64,000 nucleotides of DNA, from contig DATAUF010000027.1 of assembly GCA_036268405.1 (NCBI GenBank), positions 1 through 64,000 of the forward strand, given 5' to 3'. The notes beneath the pieces were generated by a model, which did not search any database, was not told the origin of the DNA, and saw only the letters and a list, made by a program, of their open reading frames with translations. A program made the position numbers and the translations under genes. Positions 44,554 through 53,239 of this stretch are shown here, piece by piece (positions within the stretch are counted from its first letter, which is position 1; every line of letters begins with the position of its first letter). This DNA comes from DASZTV01 sp036268405. Lineage in GTDB: Bacteria > Actinomycetota > Actinomycetes > JAFAQI01.

Positions 44554-45483
44554 ATGGCAGCGATCGTCGTCGATGACCTTCGCAAGAGCTACGGCGCCAC
44601 CCGCGCCGTGCAAGGGGTCAGCTTCACGGTGGACGAGGGTGAATGCGTTGCCCTGCTCGGCCCCAACGGCGCTGGCAAGACGACCACGCTCGAAGTGCTC
44701 GAGGGCTACCTGCAACGCGATGCGGGTCGGGTCGAAGTGCTCGGAGCCGATCCGCAACACGCGACCCGCGAATGGCGCGAGCAGATCGGGATCGTCCTGC
44801 AGGGCACGGCGGTCGACCCCTACCTGACCGTCCGCGAGACCCTCACCCGCACGGCGAACTTCTACGCGAAGCCGCGCGACGTCGAAGAGGTCATCGCGGT
44901 GGTAGGCCTCGAGGAGAAGGCCGACTCGCGGATCAACAAGCTGTCCGGCGGTCAGCAGCGCCGACTCGACGTCGCCTACGGCATCGTCGGCAACCCCAAG
45001 CTGCTCTTCCTCGACGAGCCGACCACCGGCTTCGACCCGTCAGCCCGCCGCGGCGCGTGGGACATGGTCAACGACCTGCGTGGTCTCGGTACGACGATCA
45101 TGCTCACCACCCACTACATGGACGAGGCGCAAGCGCTCGCCGACAACATCGTCGTCATCGGTGCCGGTCAAGTAGTCGCAGAAGGCACCCCCGACTCGCT
45201 CGGCGGCCGCGACACCGCCGCACTGCATGTGAGGTTCCGGCTGCCCGATGGCGTCGACCCGGCGGCCCTTCCCGTCGAGGTGACCGTCGACCATCACGGA
45301 TTCTGCGAGCTCACCACCTCCGAGGACATCAAGGTCCTCAACACCCTGACCTCGTGGTCCCTCAAGCAGAACGTCGCGCTCGAGGGCCTCGTTGCGACCA
45401 GACCCAGCCTCGAGGACATCTATCTCTCACTCGTCAGCCGCGACCTACTCGACGGTGAAGCGACCACAGGAGCCCACCCATGA
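44554..45483 (+). CDS. ABC transporter ATP-binding protein (DrrA-like, ABC-2 type)
   Basis: 309 residues. Walker A is GPNGAGKTTTLEVLEGYL, signature KLSGGQQRRLDVAYGIV, Walker B LLFLDEPTTGFDPSARRG, and the H-loop TTHYMDEA. The C-terminal extension of ~90 residues is typical of DrrA/CcmA-type export ATPases. It overlaps the permease by 4 bp. With the divergent two-component system it probably exports a drug, lipid or peptide and is induced by membrane stress; the substrate is unknown. Confidence 0.92.
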   Translation: MAAIVVDDLRKSYGATRAVQGVSFTVDEGECVALLGPNGAGKTTTLEVLEGYLQRDAGRVEVLGADPQHATREWREQIGIVLQGTAVDPYLTVRETLTRTANFYAKPRDVEEVIAVVGLEEKADSRINKLSGGQQRRLDVAYGIVGNPKLLFLDEPTTGFDPSARRGAWDMVNDLRGLGTTIMLTTHYMDEAQALADNIVVIGAGQVVAEGTPDSLGGRDTAALHVRFRLPDGVDPAALPVEVTVDHHGFCELTTSEDIKVLNTLTSWSLKQNVALEGLVATRPSLEDIYLSLVSRDLLDGEATTGAHP

Positions 45484-46274
45484 CCGACATCGCCCTCGTC
45501 GGATCCCAGGTCCGATACGAGCAGAAGAGCTATTGGCGCAACCCGGGCGCGGCGTTCTTCACGTTCGCTTTCCCGTTGGTGTTCTTCGTGATCCTGGTCT
45601 CGACCGCCGGACAGCAGACCGACAAGAGCGACCTCGGCGTCTACATGCACAACGGCCACCTGGTCGCGATCAAGCTCTCGCAGTACTACACGCCGAGCAT
45701 CCTCGCGTACGCGGTGATGAGCGCCTGCTACCTCGCGATCGCGATGACGCTGGTTCGCCAGCGCGAAGCCGGCATCCTCAAGCGGATGCGCGGTACGCCG
45801 TTGCCATCGTGGGCCTACCTCAGCGGCGTGATCGGCAGCTCGGTGATCGTCGCCGCTCTGCTCTCGATTGTGAGCGTCGGCTTCGCAATCGTCGCGTACG
45901 GCGTGTACTTCCCGGCGGGCCACATCCTGCCGCTGGTAGTGACGATCTTGCTGGGCTCGCTCGCGTTCTGTGCCCTGGGGATCGCAGCATCTTCGGTGAT
46001 CCCGAACATTGACTCCGGGCCGGCCATCGCCAACTTCCCGTTCTTCATCCTGGTCTTCATCTCGGGCACGTACTTTCCGATCAGCGGCACGCTAGAGAAG
46101 ATCTCGCGGGACCTTCCGCTGCGCCCGATGATCGAGTCGATGCTGAAGCTGTTCGATCCGTCCAACACCGGCAGCCTCTGGGACGGGCGCGATCTTCTGG
46201 TCCTCGCGATTTGGGGAGCCGCCAGCACGGTCTTCGCAGTCCGCCACTTCAAGTGGACGCCGCGCCGGGGTTAG
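45480..46274 (+). CDS. ABC-2 type transporter permease
   Basis: 264 residues with six predicted membrane helices: NPGAAFFTFAFPLVFFVILV, an external segment to about residue 55, then ILAYAVMSACYLAIAMTLV, VIGSSVIVAALLSIVSVGFA, ILPLVVTILLGSLAFCALGI, FPFFILVFISGTYFPISGTL and a last helix near the C-terminus. The EAGILKRMRGTPLP segment is the coupling region common to ABC-2 permeases. Partner of the ATPase just upstream. Confidence 0.92.
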   Translation: MTDIALVGSQVRYEQKSYWRNPGAAFFTFAFPLVFFVILVSTAGQQTDKSDLGVYMHNGHLVAIKLSQYYTPSILAYAVMSACYLAIAMTLVRQREAGILKRMRGTPLPSWAYLSGVIGSSVIVAALLSIVSVGFAIVAYGVYFPAGHILPLVVTILLGSLAFCALGIAASSVIPNIDSGPAIANFPFFILVFISGTYFPISGTLEKISRDLPLRPMIESMLKLFDPSNTGSLWDGRDLLVLAIWGAASTVFAVRHFKWTPRRG

Positions 46275-46280
46275 CACCAC

Positions 46281-46286
46281 TAGCGT
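46281..46286 (+). promoter_or_regulatory. -10 hexamer of likely leaderless promoter (nuoD-like gene)
   Basis: TAGCGT ends 6 nt before the GTG at 46293. Confidence 0.55.
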
Positions 46287-46292
46287 GGCCGC

Positions 46293-47441
46293 GTGGTGGA
46301 TCGGCTCACGGTGTCGACCGGGGCGCTCGCGACTGCCGACGTCGTCCTCACGCTGGCGCCGCAGCACCCCGCGGCGCACGGGGTGCTCCGGCTCGCGCTG
46401 ACCGTCGAGGGCGATCGGGTGGTCACCGCGGACCCCGCGGTCGGCTACATGCACCGCGGTGCGGAGAAGCTCTTCGAGGCTCGCGACTTCCGTCAGATCC
46501 TGGTGCTGGCCAACCGCCACGACTGGCTGTCGGCCTTCGGGAGCGAGCTCGGCGTGGTTCTCGCGGTCGAGCGAATGCTCGGCATCGAGGTGCCGGAGCG
46601 GGCGGTCTGGTTGCGCACGGCGCTCGCCGAGCTCAACCGGGTTCTCAGCCATCTGATGTTCCTCGCCGGTGCCGCCGCAAGTCTCGAACCCGGCTCGCCG
46701 GGAGCGGCCGCCATGTCCGCACGTGAGGTCATCCTGTCGCTGATGGAGGAGCTCAGCGGCGGCCGGATCCACTTCATGTTCAACCAGGTCGGCGGCTTGA
46801 AGGACGACCTTCCCGACGGCTGGCTGTCCCGCACCCGGGACGGGATCGGATCCGTACGAGCAACAGCGGAAGGCCCACTTGCCGCGCTCGTGCGGCGCGA
46901 CGAGGCGTTTCGGCAGGCGGGCCGCGGCGTCGCGGTGCTGTCGGCGGCAGACGCTACGGCGTACGGCGTCTCCGGACCGGTTGCCCGTGCCAGCGGGCTG
47001 GACCTCGATCTGCGCCGAGACGACCCCTACCTCGGCTATGCGAAGCTGCCCGACGGGATCCTGCGGGTGGTGACCCGTTCGGAGGGTGACGCGCTCGCCC
47101 GCTACGAATGTCTGCTCGACCAGATCGAAGTGTCGCTCGACCTGGTGAGCCACTGCCTGGACGTGCTCGCCGACACCCCGCCTGGCCCGGTCAACGTCAG
47201 GCTGCCCAATGTCGTCCGGACACCCGAGGGTGAGACCTACGCCGCGACCGAGAACCCACTCGGCATCAACGGGTACTACCTGGTCTCGCGCGGGGACCGA
47301 ACGCCGTGGCGACTGAAGCTGCGCACCGCTTCCTTCAACAACGTGCAGGCCCTATCGGTCGCGCTGCCGGGCACCCACCTGCGCGATCTCACTACCGCCG
47401 TGGCGAGCTACTTCTACGTCGTCGGAGACATCGACAAATAG
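46293..47441 (+). CDS. NADH-quinone oxidoreductase subunit D-like protein, stand-alone
   Basis: 382 residues of the NuoD/[NiFe]-hydrogenase large-subunit family: LTLAPQHPAAHGVLRLALTV, VGYMHRGAEKLFEARDFRQI, VLANRHDWLSAFGSELG, HLMFLAGAA, GRIHFMFNQVGGLKDDLPDG, GYAKLPDGIL and ENPLGINGYYLVSRGDRTPW. Length is close to NuoD. No other nuo gene is nearby, so it is an orphan copy rather than part of a complex I operon. It could be a paralog assembled elsewhere or a subunit of another membrane complex. Confidence 0.85.
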   Translation: MVDRLTVSTGALATADVVLTLAPQHPAAHGVLRLALTVEGDRVVTADPAVGYMHRGAEKLFEARDFRQILVLANRHDWLSAFGSELGVVLAVERMLGIEVPERAVWLRTALAELNRVLSHLMFLAGAAASLEPGSPGAAAMSAREVILSLMEELSGGRIHFMFNQVGGLKDDLPDGWLSRTRDGIGSVRATAEGPLAALVRRDEAFRQAGRGVAVLSAADATAYGVSGPVARASGLDLDLRRDDPYLGYAKLPDGILRVVTRSEGDALARYECLLDQIEVSLDLVSHCLDVLADTPPGPVNVRLPNVVRTPEGETYAATENPLGINGYYLVSRGDRTPWRLKLRTASFNNVQALSVALPGTHLRDLTTAVASYFYVVGDIDK

Positions 47442-47475
47442 CTGAGGGGCCGAGGACGTGGCCCGACCCCTCAGC
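47441..47475. terminator. Bidirectional terminator between nuoD-like gene and proX
   Basis: GCTGAGGGG and CCCCTCAGC form a 9-bp stem. The left arm begins with the last base of the nuoD-like stop, and the right arm ends 11 nt before the convergent proX-type gene end. Confidence 0.8.
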
Positions 47476-47485
47476 GGATGGTGCG

Positions 47486-48481
47486 TTAGCTCAGTTCCTG
47501 CGCCACAAACTGGCTAGCGACCTGGTCTGAGGTCCCCTTGTCGACGACGACCGCCTTGTTGAGGTCGACAAGAGTGGCCTGGTCGAGCGCTGCCGAGACC
47601 GCGTTGAGCGCGCTCGCCGCCGCGCCGGTGGACAGCGCCGTCGCGACCAAGGGAATGACGTTGTCCGAGGACTGCAGGTCCTTGTCGTCGGTAAGGACGG
47701 TGAGTCCCTCTCCACCGAGGTCACCATCAGCGGAGAAGACCAGCCCGACCTGCGCCTTGCCGCTCGTCAGCGCCTTGCGCGTCAGCGGACCATCCTCGTC
47801 GGTCTGCTGGAACTTCGAGATGTTCATCCCGTAGGTCTTCTTGAGACCCGGCTCGCAGTAGGGACGCGTCGGGCACTCGGGCGGGCCGGCCAGGGTGAGC
47901 GGGTGAGCCTTCGAGTACGCCGCCAGGTCCGACAACGACTTGATGTTGTTGGCGGTGGCGAGTGAGGTCTTGATCGCGAACGCGTTCCGGTCCGTCGCGG
48001 CTGCCGCGTTGAGCACCGAGAGCGACGAGGGCAGCTCGGCCTTCAGGTGCGCCACGGTGGTGGCGATGTCGCCGGATGCCTTCGTCGGCGCATTCGCACC
48101 GTTGGCCTTGTCGTTGATGAAGTCGGTCAGCGTCGCGGCGTACTCCGGAACGGCCTGGATCTTGCCGCTCACGACGAGCGGGTAGTACGCCTCGCGGCTG
48201 GCGAAGGTCCTCGACGTCGCGGTGTAGCCGCACGCCTTGAGGACATCCACATAGATGTCCGCGAGGGTCGCACTCTCAGCGAAGCCCTGCGCGCCGACCA
48301 GTACCTTGCCGCTGCCCGACTGTCCGCCACAGAAGGCCGGAAGACCGCTCTGCGGAGAGGTAGACGCACCGGCACCGGCGTTGCCGCCGCTGCTGGACGA
48401 GCCACACGCAGTGGCGGCGAACGCGAGAGCGACGCCGGTAGCGGCGATAGCGATCGTTGAACGACGACGACGGAATGCCAT
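47486..48481 (-). CDS. Glycine betaine/choline-type ABC transporter substrate-binding lipoprotein
   Basis: 331 residues from ATG 48481. Signal MAFRRRRSTIAIAATGVALA with lipobox AATAC. The OpuAC-type domain includes KVLVGAQGFAESATLADIYV, VPEYAATLTDFINDKANGAN, YCEPGLKKTYGMNISKF and AQVGLVFSADGDLG. It would bind a quaternary ammonium osmoprotectant outside the membrane and pass it to the permeases upstream. The ligand-cage aromatics cannot be fixed from sequence alone. Confidence 0.87.
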   Translation of the reverse strand: MAFRRRRSTIAIAATGVALAFAATACGSSSSGGNAGAGASTSPQSGLPAFCGGQSGSGKVLVGAQGFAESATLADIYVDVLKACGYTATSRTFASREAYYPLVVSGKIQAVPEYAATLTDFINDKANGANAPTKASGDIATTVAHLKAELPSSLSVLNAAAATDRNAFAIKTSLATANNIKSLSDLAAYSKAHPLTLAGPPECPTRPYCEPGLKKTYGMNISKFQQTDEDGPLTRKALTSGKAQVGLVFSADGDLGGEGLTVLTDDKDLQSSDNVIPLVATALSTGAAASALNAVSAALDQATLVDLNKAVVVDKGTSDQVASQFVAQELS

Positions 48482-48626
48482 CCGAGACCTGCCTTCTGTG
48501 TCCCGCGGCGGCCCCAACGGCCTCCGCGCGTGTCTGGCGGGTCGGTGCCCGCTGTGGCACCACTCTTGCACGTCGCTCTGACAGGGCCAATGGCGATCCC
48601 GATTACGGATTGATCACCATGCGAAC

Positions 48627-49349
48627 CTACGTCTGAACGGCAACCGCCCCGTACCGACGCCTCACCGCACGCTGCGCGGCCTGGAGCAGGGCGTCGAGTC
48701 CAACCGCGCTGACCGCGACCACGACGACGCCCCCGTAGACCTCGCCGTAGTACTGCGTGGCGTAGCCGACGGTGATCAGCTGACCGAGGCCCCCGCTGCC
48801 GATGATGGCCGCGATCGTCGCGGTTGCCCAGATCTGCACGGCAGCGAGCCGAACCCCGGTCGCGATCAGCGGGATGGCGAGCGGGAGCTCCACACGACGC
48901 AACACCTGGAAGCGGGTCATCCCCATCCCGACCGCCGCGCGGGTCGTCTCGGCATCGACCTCGCGGATGCCGGTGTAGGTGTTGGTGAGGATCGGCGGGA
49001 TCGCGAAGATCACGAGCGCGATCACCGCTGGCTCCGTCCCGATGCCAATCGGTCCGATCGCGAGGAGCAGCATCACCCCGACGATCGGGATCGACCGCGC
49101 CGCGTTGGCGACACTGGTGACGACCAGACCGCCCCGACGCCAACGCACGAGCAGCGTGGCGAGCGGGATCCCGATGGCGCACGTGATCGCGAGCGACAGA
49201 GCCGAGATCCAAAGGTGCTGCACGAACAGGTGAAGCACGCCTGACGCCCCGTCCGCGCCGAGCCAGCTCGACTTGGTGGTGAACCAGGTCGTGAACTGGT
49301 GCCACGTGGAGTTGTTGACGTGCGCCGGCAAGACGGCAGAGACGCTCAT
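48627..49349 (-). CDS. Osmoprotectant ABC transporter permease (second)
   Basis: 240 residues from ATG 49349, after a strong GGAGGAGG site. About six membrane helices, with the conserved coupling EAA-type loop EVDAETTRAAVGMGMTRFQV and an additional GSGGLGQLITVGYATQYYG segment, typical of OpuAB/ProW permeases. It lies between proX and the first permease in the same operon; a G-rich repeat overlaps its leader. Confidence 0.88.
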   Translation of the reverse strand: MSVSAVLPAHVNNSTWHQFTTWFTTKSSWLGADGASGVLHLFVQHLWISALSLAITCAIGIPLATLLVRWRRGGLVVTSVANAARSIPIVGVMLLLAIGPIGIGTEPAVIALVIFAIPPILTNTYTGIREVDAETTRAAVGMGMTRFQVLRRVELPLAIPLIATGVRLAAVQIWATATIAAIIGSGGLGQLITVGYATQYYGEVYGGVVVVAVSAVGLDALLQAAQRAVRRRYGAVAVQT

Positions 49350-49359
49350 ACCTCCTCCA

Positions 49360-49409
49360 CCCCGCCCACCACCCAATAGCGGCACAGGCTGCGCCTGTTC
49401 ATGCCGCTA
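49360..49409 (-). repeat. Hairpin plus G-rich element, copy B
   Basis: On the minus strand, the hairpin ACAGGC-GCA-GCCTGT flanked by TAGCGGC/GCCGCTA arms, then GGGTGGTGGGCGGGG (49374-49360). It spans from the end of the first permease gene to just before the second permease's ribosome-binding site. Confidence 0.75.
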
Positions 49410-50085
49410 GCCCGCGTCGCCAGGGCGTCAACAGGCGCTGCAAAGTCAGCAACAATGCGTCCGCAACAAGCGCCAGAAGCACGGTCAGCAACAGGTAGGT
49501 CGTCAGCTCGGTGTGGGAGCGCGCACTGAACCCCTCGAAGATCTTCGCGCCATAGCCGCCCTGCCCGACGTACCCGCCGATCACGACCAGCTCGATCGTG
49601 GAGACCACAGCAAGCCGGACGCCAGCGATGATCGTCGGCAACGCCATCGGCAGCCGCACCTGCGCGAAGATCCGGGCGTTGGACATCCCCATCCCCCGCG
49701 CGGCCGCCACTGCTTCGCTGTCGACCTCGTCAAGGCCCGTGAGGATGTTCCGCACCAAGATCACCAAGGAGTACGACGCCAACGGGATGATCACCGTCAG
49801 GCTGTTGAGCTCAAAGACCTTGATCAGCGCGACGATGAACGCCAGCGAAGGGATCGCGTAGACCGCGGTGCAGAGATTCAGCACGAGTGACCGCAACCAG
49901 GGCCGCTGCCGGGCCAGCGCCGCCATGGGAATCGCGAACGCCAAACCGAGCAGGACGGACTCGATGGTCAACGTGACATGTGCTTGGGTTGCCGAGAGGA
50001 TGGCACTGCTGTTGGCAGTGATGTAGTGCCAGCTCAGCCAGGGGTCGCCCTGCTTGTGGAACGTGAAGCCGCCCGGAAGGCGCAT
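49399..50085 (-). CDS. Osmoprotectant ABC transporter permease (first)
   Basis: 228 residues, about six helices. The EAA loop is LDEVDSEAVAAARGMGMSNA, and VIGGYVGQGGYGAKIFEG is typical of the OpuAB/ProW family. Its ATG at 50085 is back-to-back with the proV frame on the other strand. Together with the second permease it would form the heterodimeric channel for the ATPase and binding protein. Confidence 0.88.
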   Translation of the reverse strand: MRLPGGFTFHKQGDPWLSWHYITANSSAILSATQAHVTLTIESVLLGLAFAIPMAALARQRPWLRSLVLNLCTAVYAIPSLAFIVALIKVFELNSLTVIIPLASYSLVILVRNILTGLDEVDSEAVAAARGMGMSNARIFAQVRLPMALPTIIAGVRLAVVSTIELVVIGGYVGQGGYGAKIFEGFSARSHTELTTYLLLTVLLALVADALLLTLQRLLTPWRRGLAA

Positions 50086-50123
50086 TCGTGAAACCTAGCG
50101 TCCCTGCCGAGACCGGCGACCCG

Positions 50124-51215
50124 ATGATCTCCCTGGAAGACGTCCGCAAGGTCTATCCGGACGGGACGGTCGCCGTCCACGACCTGTCGATCGACGTCGC
50201 AGCCGGAGAGATCGCGGTGCTCGTCGGGCCGTCGGGATGCGGCAAGACGACGACGATGCGAATGATCAACCGGCTCGTCGAACCCACCTCAGGGCGGATC
50301 ACCGTCGACGGCGAGGACGTCTCCACCGTTGACGCCGTCCGGCTGCGGCGACGCATCGGCTACGTCATCCAGCAGGTCGGCCTTTTCCCCCACCAGACCG
50401 TGGCCGCGAACATCGCCACTGTGCCGCGGCTGCTGGGCTGGGAGCGGTCGAGGGTCACCGCGCGAGTCGACGAGCTCATGGAGCTGGTCGGGTTGGACCG
50501 GGCCACCCACGCTCGCCGCTATCCGCACCAGCTCTCGGGCGGCCAGCGCCAACGGGTGGGTGTGGCGCGGGCGCTCGCCGCCGACCCTCCGGTCCTGCTG
50601 ATGGACGAGCCGTTCGGCGCGGTCGACCCGGTTGCTCGCGACCGGCTGCAGGTGGAGTTCCTGCGCCTGCAGGAGCAGGTACGCAAGACCGTGGTCTTCG
50701 TCACGCACGATGTCGACGAGGCGATCCGCCTCGGGGATCGGATCGCCGTGATGCGGGAGGGAGGTCATCTCGAGCAGTACGCCACGCCATCAACCCTGCT
50801 CTCCGAGCCGGCAACACCCTTCGTCGCCGAGTTCGTCGGAGCCGAGCGCACCCTGCGGCGGCTCTCGGTGGTGCCGGTCGCGCCGTCTGGTCTCGTGTCC
50901 TGGCCGACGGTTCGCCCGGACGCCACACTGGCCGAGTCGGCGTCGGTCATGGACGGTGCCGATGCCCAGTGGGTCGCGGTGGCCGACGAGACGAGCGTTG
51001 CCGGCTGGCTTTCGCGTGAAGCGGCCAGTGGGGAGGGCGTCGCCTCGCAGCGGGTCGAGCCGACCACCGCCATCGAGGTCGGCGACTCGCTCGAGAAGGC
51101 ACTCGCGGCCATCCTGGCCGGCAACGCTCCTGGTGCGATCGTGACCAACGGTGGCCGGTTCGCCGGCGTTCTGCTGGCCGCCGATGTCGTCACCGCGGCC
51201 CGCTCAAGGGGCTAG
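50124..51215 (+). CDS. Osmoprotectant ABC transporter ATP-binding protein with CBS-like tail
   Basis: 363 residues from ATG 50124 (MISLEDVRKVYPDGTVAVHD). An in-frame GTG at 50088 would add 12 residues. Walker A GPSGCGKTTTMRMINRLVEP, signature LSGGQRQRVGVARALAADP, Walker B LLMDEPFGAVDPV and H-loop FVTHDVDEAIRLGDRI. The C-terminal part (VRPDATLAESASVMDGADAQ onward) is CBS-like, as in OpuA/ProV, where it senses ionic strength. It is divergent from the permease and binding-protein genes, with 38 bp between starts. Confidence 0.9.
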   Translation: MISLEDVRKVYPDGTVAVHDLSIDVAAGEIAVLVGPSGCGKTTTMRMINRLVEPTSGRITVDGEDVSTVDAVRLRRRIGYVIQQVGLFPHQTVAANIATVPRLLGWERSRVTARVDELMELVGLDRATHARRYPHQLSGGQRQRVGVARALAADPPVLLMDEPFGAVDPVARDRLQVEFLRLQEQVRKTVVFVTHDVDEAIRLGDRIAVMREGGHLEQYATPSTLLSEPATPFVAEFVGAERTLRRLSVVPVAPSGLVSWPTVRPDATLAESASVMDGADAQWVAVADETSVAGWLSREAASGEGVASQRVEPTTAIEVGDSLEKALAAILAGNAPGAIVTNGGRFAGVLLAADVVTAARSRG

Positions 51216-51228
51216 GCCGCGGAGGGCC

Positions 51229-51516
51229 TTACTTCTGCAGGTAGTCGATGTAGCGGGCGCGCAGCATCGGCTCCGCGGAGCTCTCGTGGCGGCCGAGCAG
51301 ATCGCGGACCAACCCGATGGCACCGCCGATCCCCTCACCCAGACCGCCTGCCGACCCGTCATCCGAGCCGATCTCCTCGCTCGCGCGCAAGTGCTTGATG
51401 AGGTCCCAGAAGAACCCGACATCCCGCGCGTGCTCGGCCTTTGCGAAGGCGCGCTCCCGCAGTTCGGAGGTAGCCAGCGCATCCAGGGTCGCGAAATCGG
51501 CGGCATCGGTCGACAT
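51229..51516 (-). CDS. Hypothetical small protein
   Basis: 95 residues from ATG 51516 (MSTDAADFATLDALATSELR). Mostly helical and soluble: RERAFAKAEHARDVGFFWDL, IKHLRASEEIGSDDGSAGGL, then LVRDLLGRHESSAEPMLRAR. No family recognised. It follows the DUF3180 gene by 10 bp on the same strand, so it is the last member of the fol operon. Confidence 0.68.
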   Translation of the reverse strand: MSTDAADFATLDALATSELRERAFAKAEHARDVGFFWDLIKHLRASEEIGSDDGSAGGLGEGIGGAIGLVRDLLGRHESSAEPMLRARYIDYLQK

Positions 51517-51526
51517 GGCTGCGACC

Positions 51527-51976
51527 CTACTGGTCGTCGTCGATCGGCTCGTCGGGCACACGTCCGACCCACTCGAGATAGAGCGCACCCGCGACCAGGG
51601 CGAACCCGGCGGCGATACCGGCCGCCGCGGTCCGGATGTCGGAATGGGCGGTTGTCGACGTCAGCTGGCCGACCCAGCCGAGGAAGCCGGCGTAGGCACC
51701 CACGGCGAGCGCGCCGACAATCGACGAAGCCTTGGCAAGCGCCACCAGCCGGGCGACCACGAGCGGATCGATCGCGCGAGTGCCGGGACGTCCGTCGAGC
51801 CTCGCCTTGGTGATCGAGGCGGTGTAGGCCTCAGCGATCGCCAGGACGAACAGCGAGATCTGCGCGTAGAGCGTCGGGGACGGCAGATCGGAGTAGCTGG
51901 CACGGGTGATGAGATAGCCGACCGCCCCCGCCGCGATGCCGACCGCGACAAGGACGTACCAGCGGGTCGGCCTCAT
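51527..51976 (-). CDS. DUF3180 membrane protein
   Basis: 149 residues with four predicted membrane helices (WYVLVAVGIAAGAVGYLI, LYAQISLFVLAIAEAYTA, LAKASSIVGALAVGAYAGFL, AAAGIAAGFALVAGALYLEW). DUF3180 proteins are found next to folK in actinobacteria (Rv3605c position). Its function is unknown. It overlaps folK by 4 bp. Confidence 0.88.
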   Translation of the reverse strand: MRPTRWYVLVAVGIAAGAVGYLITRASYSDLPSPTLYAQISLFVLAIAEAYTASITKARLDGRPGTRAIDPLVVARLVALAKASSIVGALAVGAYAGFLGWVGQLTSTTAHSDIRTAAAGIAAGFALVAGALYLEWVGRVPDEPIDDDQ

Positions 51977-52443
51977 CGCGGCGGCCCGCTGACTCGGCGC
52001 ACACCTGAGTCACCGATGCCGGCGAGTATCTGGCGTACCGGGCCGATCCGCGGCAGCTCCGCGACCGGATCCAGCTCCAGCCACGGCACCAGGACGAAGG
52101 CGCGCTCGTGGGCGCGGGGGTGGGGCAGCGTGAGTCGCGGGTCCGCGTTCACGATCCCGTCGACATCGATCACGTCGACGTCGAGACTGCGCGGACCCCA
52201 ACGTCGGGAGCGAAGCCGACCCTGCGCCGTCTCCGCGGACTGCGCAGCGACGAAAGCGGCTTCCGGATCATCGCTGCCGAGCAAGGCGACCACGTTGAGG
52301 AAGTCGGGCTGGTCGGTGACGCCGACCGCGTCCGTGGCATAGACACTCGAGACCGAGACGACGGGAAGGTGCAACGACAGCACCTCCAGCCCGCGTCGCA
52401 ACGACGCGAGCCGGTCTCCCAGGTTGGAGCCGAGAGACACCAC
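51973..52443 (-). CDS. folK: 2-amino-4-hydroxy-6-hydroxymethyldihydropteridine pyrophosphokinase
   Basis: 156 residues from GTG 52443 (VVSLGSNLGDRLASLRRGLE), 5 nt after the folB stop. FolK transfers pyrophosphate from ATP to 6-hydroxymethyldihydropterin. Motifs: SLGSNLGDR, PDFLNVVALL, RRWGPRSLDVDVIDVDG and LTLPHPRAHERAFVLVPWLE. It sits between folB and DUF3180. Confidence 0.93.
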   Translation of the reverse strand: MVSLGSNLGDRLASLRRGLEVLSLHLPVVSVSSVYATDAVGVTDQPDFLNVVALLGSDDPEAAFVAAQSAETAQGRLRSRRWGPRSLDVDVIDVDGIVNADPRLTLPHPRAHERAFVLVPWLELDPVAELPRIGPVRQILAGIGDSGVRRVSGPPR

Positions 52444-52448
52444 GGCGG

Positions 52449-52811
52449 TCAGCTGCGGTCCCGGTTGATCGTGACGGTGACGTCGTCGACGGTGACACCC
52501 GTCGGCGCATCCGGCTTGTGCACGGTGACCTCGACGGCAGCGACCCGCTCGGATTCCAAGCACGCATCCGCCAGCCGTTGCGCGAGAGTCTCGATCAGGT
52601 TGACCGGCTCACCTTCGACGATGCCGGCCAGCCGCTGCGCCAGCGCTCCGTAGTCCACAGTGTCGTCCAGATCGTCACTTGCCGCGGCGAACCGCGTGTC
52701 GACCGAGAGCACGGCATCGATCACGAACGGCTGACCGTCGCGGCGCTCGTCGGCGAGGACTCCGTGATAGCCGAACGCCCGCACACCTCGAAGCGCGATC
52801 TGGTCGGTCAT
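52449..52811 (-). CDS. folB: Dihydroneopterin aldolase
   Basis: 120 residues. FolB turns dihydroneopterin into 6-hydroxymethyldihydropterin and glycolaldehyde. The pattern MTDQIALRGVRAFGYHGVLA, FVIDAVLSVDTRFAAASDDL, DYGALAQRLAGIVEGEPVNL, ETLAQRLADACLE and EVTVHKPDAP is typical. ATG 52811 overlaps the NTF2-like stop as ATGA. Confidence 0.95.
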   Translation of the reverse strand: MTDQIALRGVRAFGYHGVLADERRDGQPFVIDAVLSVDTRFAAASDDLDDTVDYGALAQRLAGIVEGEPVNLIETLAQRLADACLESERVAAVEVTVHKPDAPTGVTVDDVTVTINRDRS

Positions 52812-53239
52812 CGCTCCCCAATCTCCTCGCCCGGCTCGCCACCCGAGAGGATCGGCGAGGCGTGGTGCGACCACAGCCTCCACCCACCGTCCCTTCGACG
52901 GAAGACGTTCGACGCTACGACCCGCGCCGACTCACCGAACCCGGTGTCGCCTTCATCAGAGCGGGCGAGCACGCCGTACTCGCAGCTGACGAGCGCGACG
53001 TCACCGTTGACCGCAATGTCGGACCCGGTCGCGAAGAACTGGATGTACGCAGTGTTGGCGAGGATCACCGCCCAGGAACGCAGCACCCGCGACCGGCCGA
53101 CGACCACGGGCCATCCGGGGTGCACGCAGACCACGTCATCGGCGTCGTCCCACATCGCGGCGATCCGGTCGGCGTCACCAGCCTCGATGGCGGCGTAGAG
53201 CTCCGCGTTCGCCGCGACGACGTCGTCTACGTCGGTCAT
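52808..53239 (-). CDS. NTF2/SnoaL-like family protein in the fol operon
   Basis: 143 residues. Cone-shaped NTF2-like fold: VVAANAELYAAIEAGDADRI, MWDDADDVVCVHPGWPVVVG, YIQFFATGSDIAVNGDVALV and ASNVFRRRDGGWRLWSHHAS. Such proteins are found between folP and folB in actinobacteria; the job is unknown. It overlaps folB and folP by 4 bp. Confidence 0.85.
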   Translation of the reverse strand: MTDVDDVVAANAELYAAIEAGDADRIAAMWDDADDVVCVHPGWPVVVGRSRVLRSWAVILANTAYIQFFATGSDIAVNGDVALVSCEYGVLARSDEGDTGFGESARVVASNVFRRRDGGWRLWSHHASPILSGGEPGEEIGER

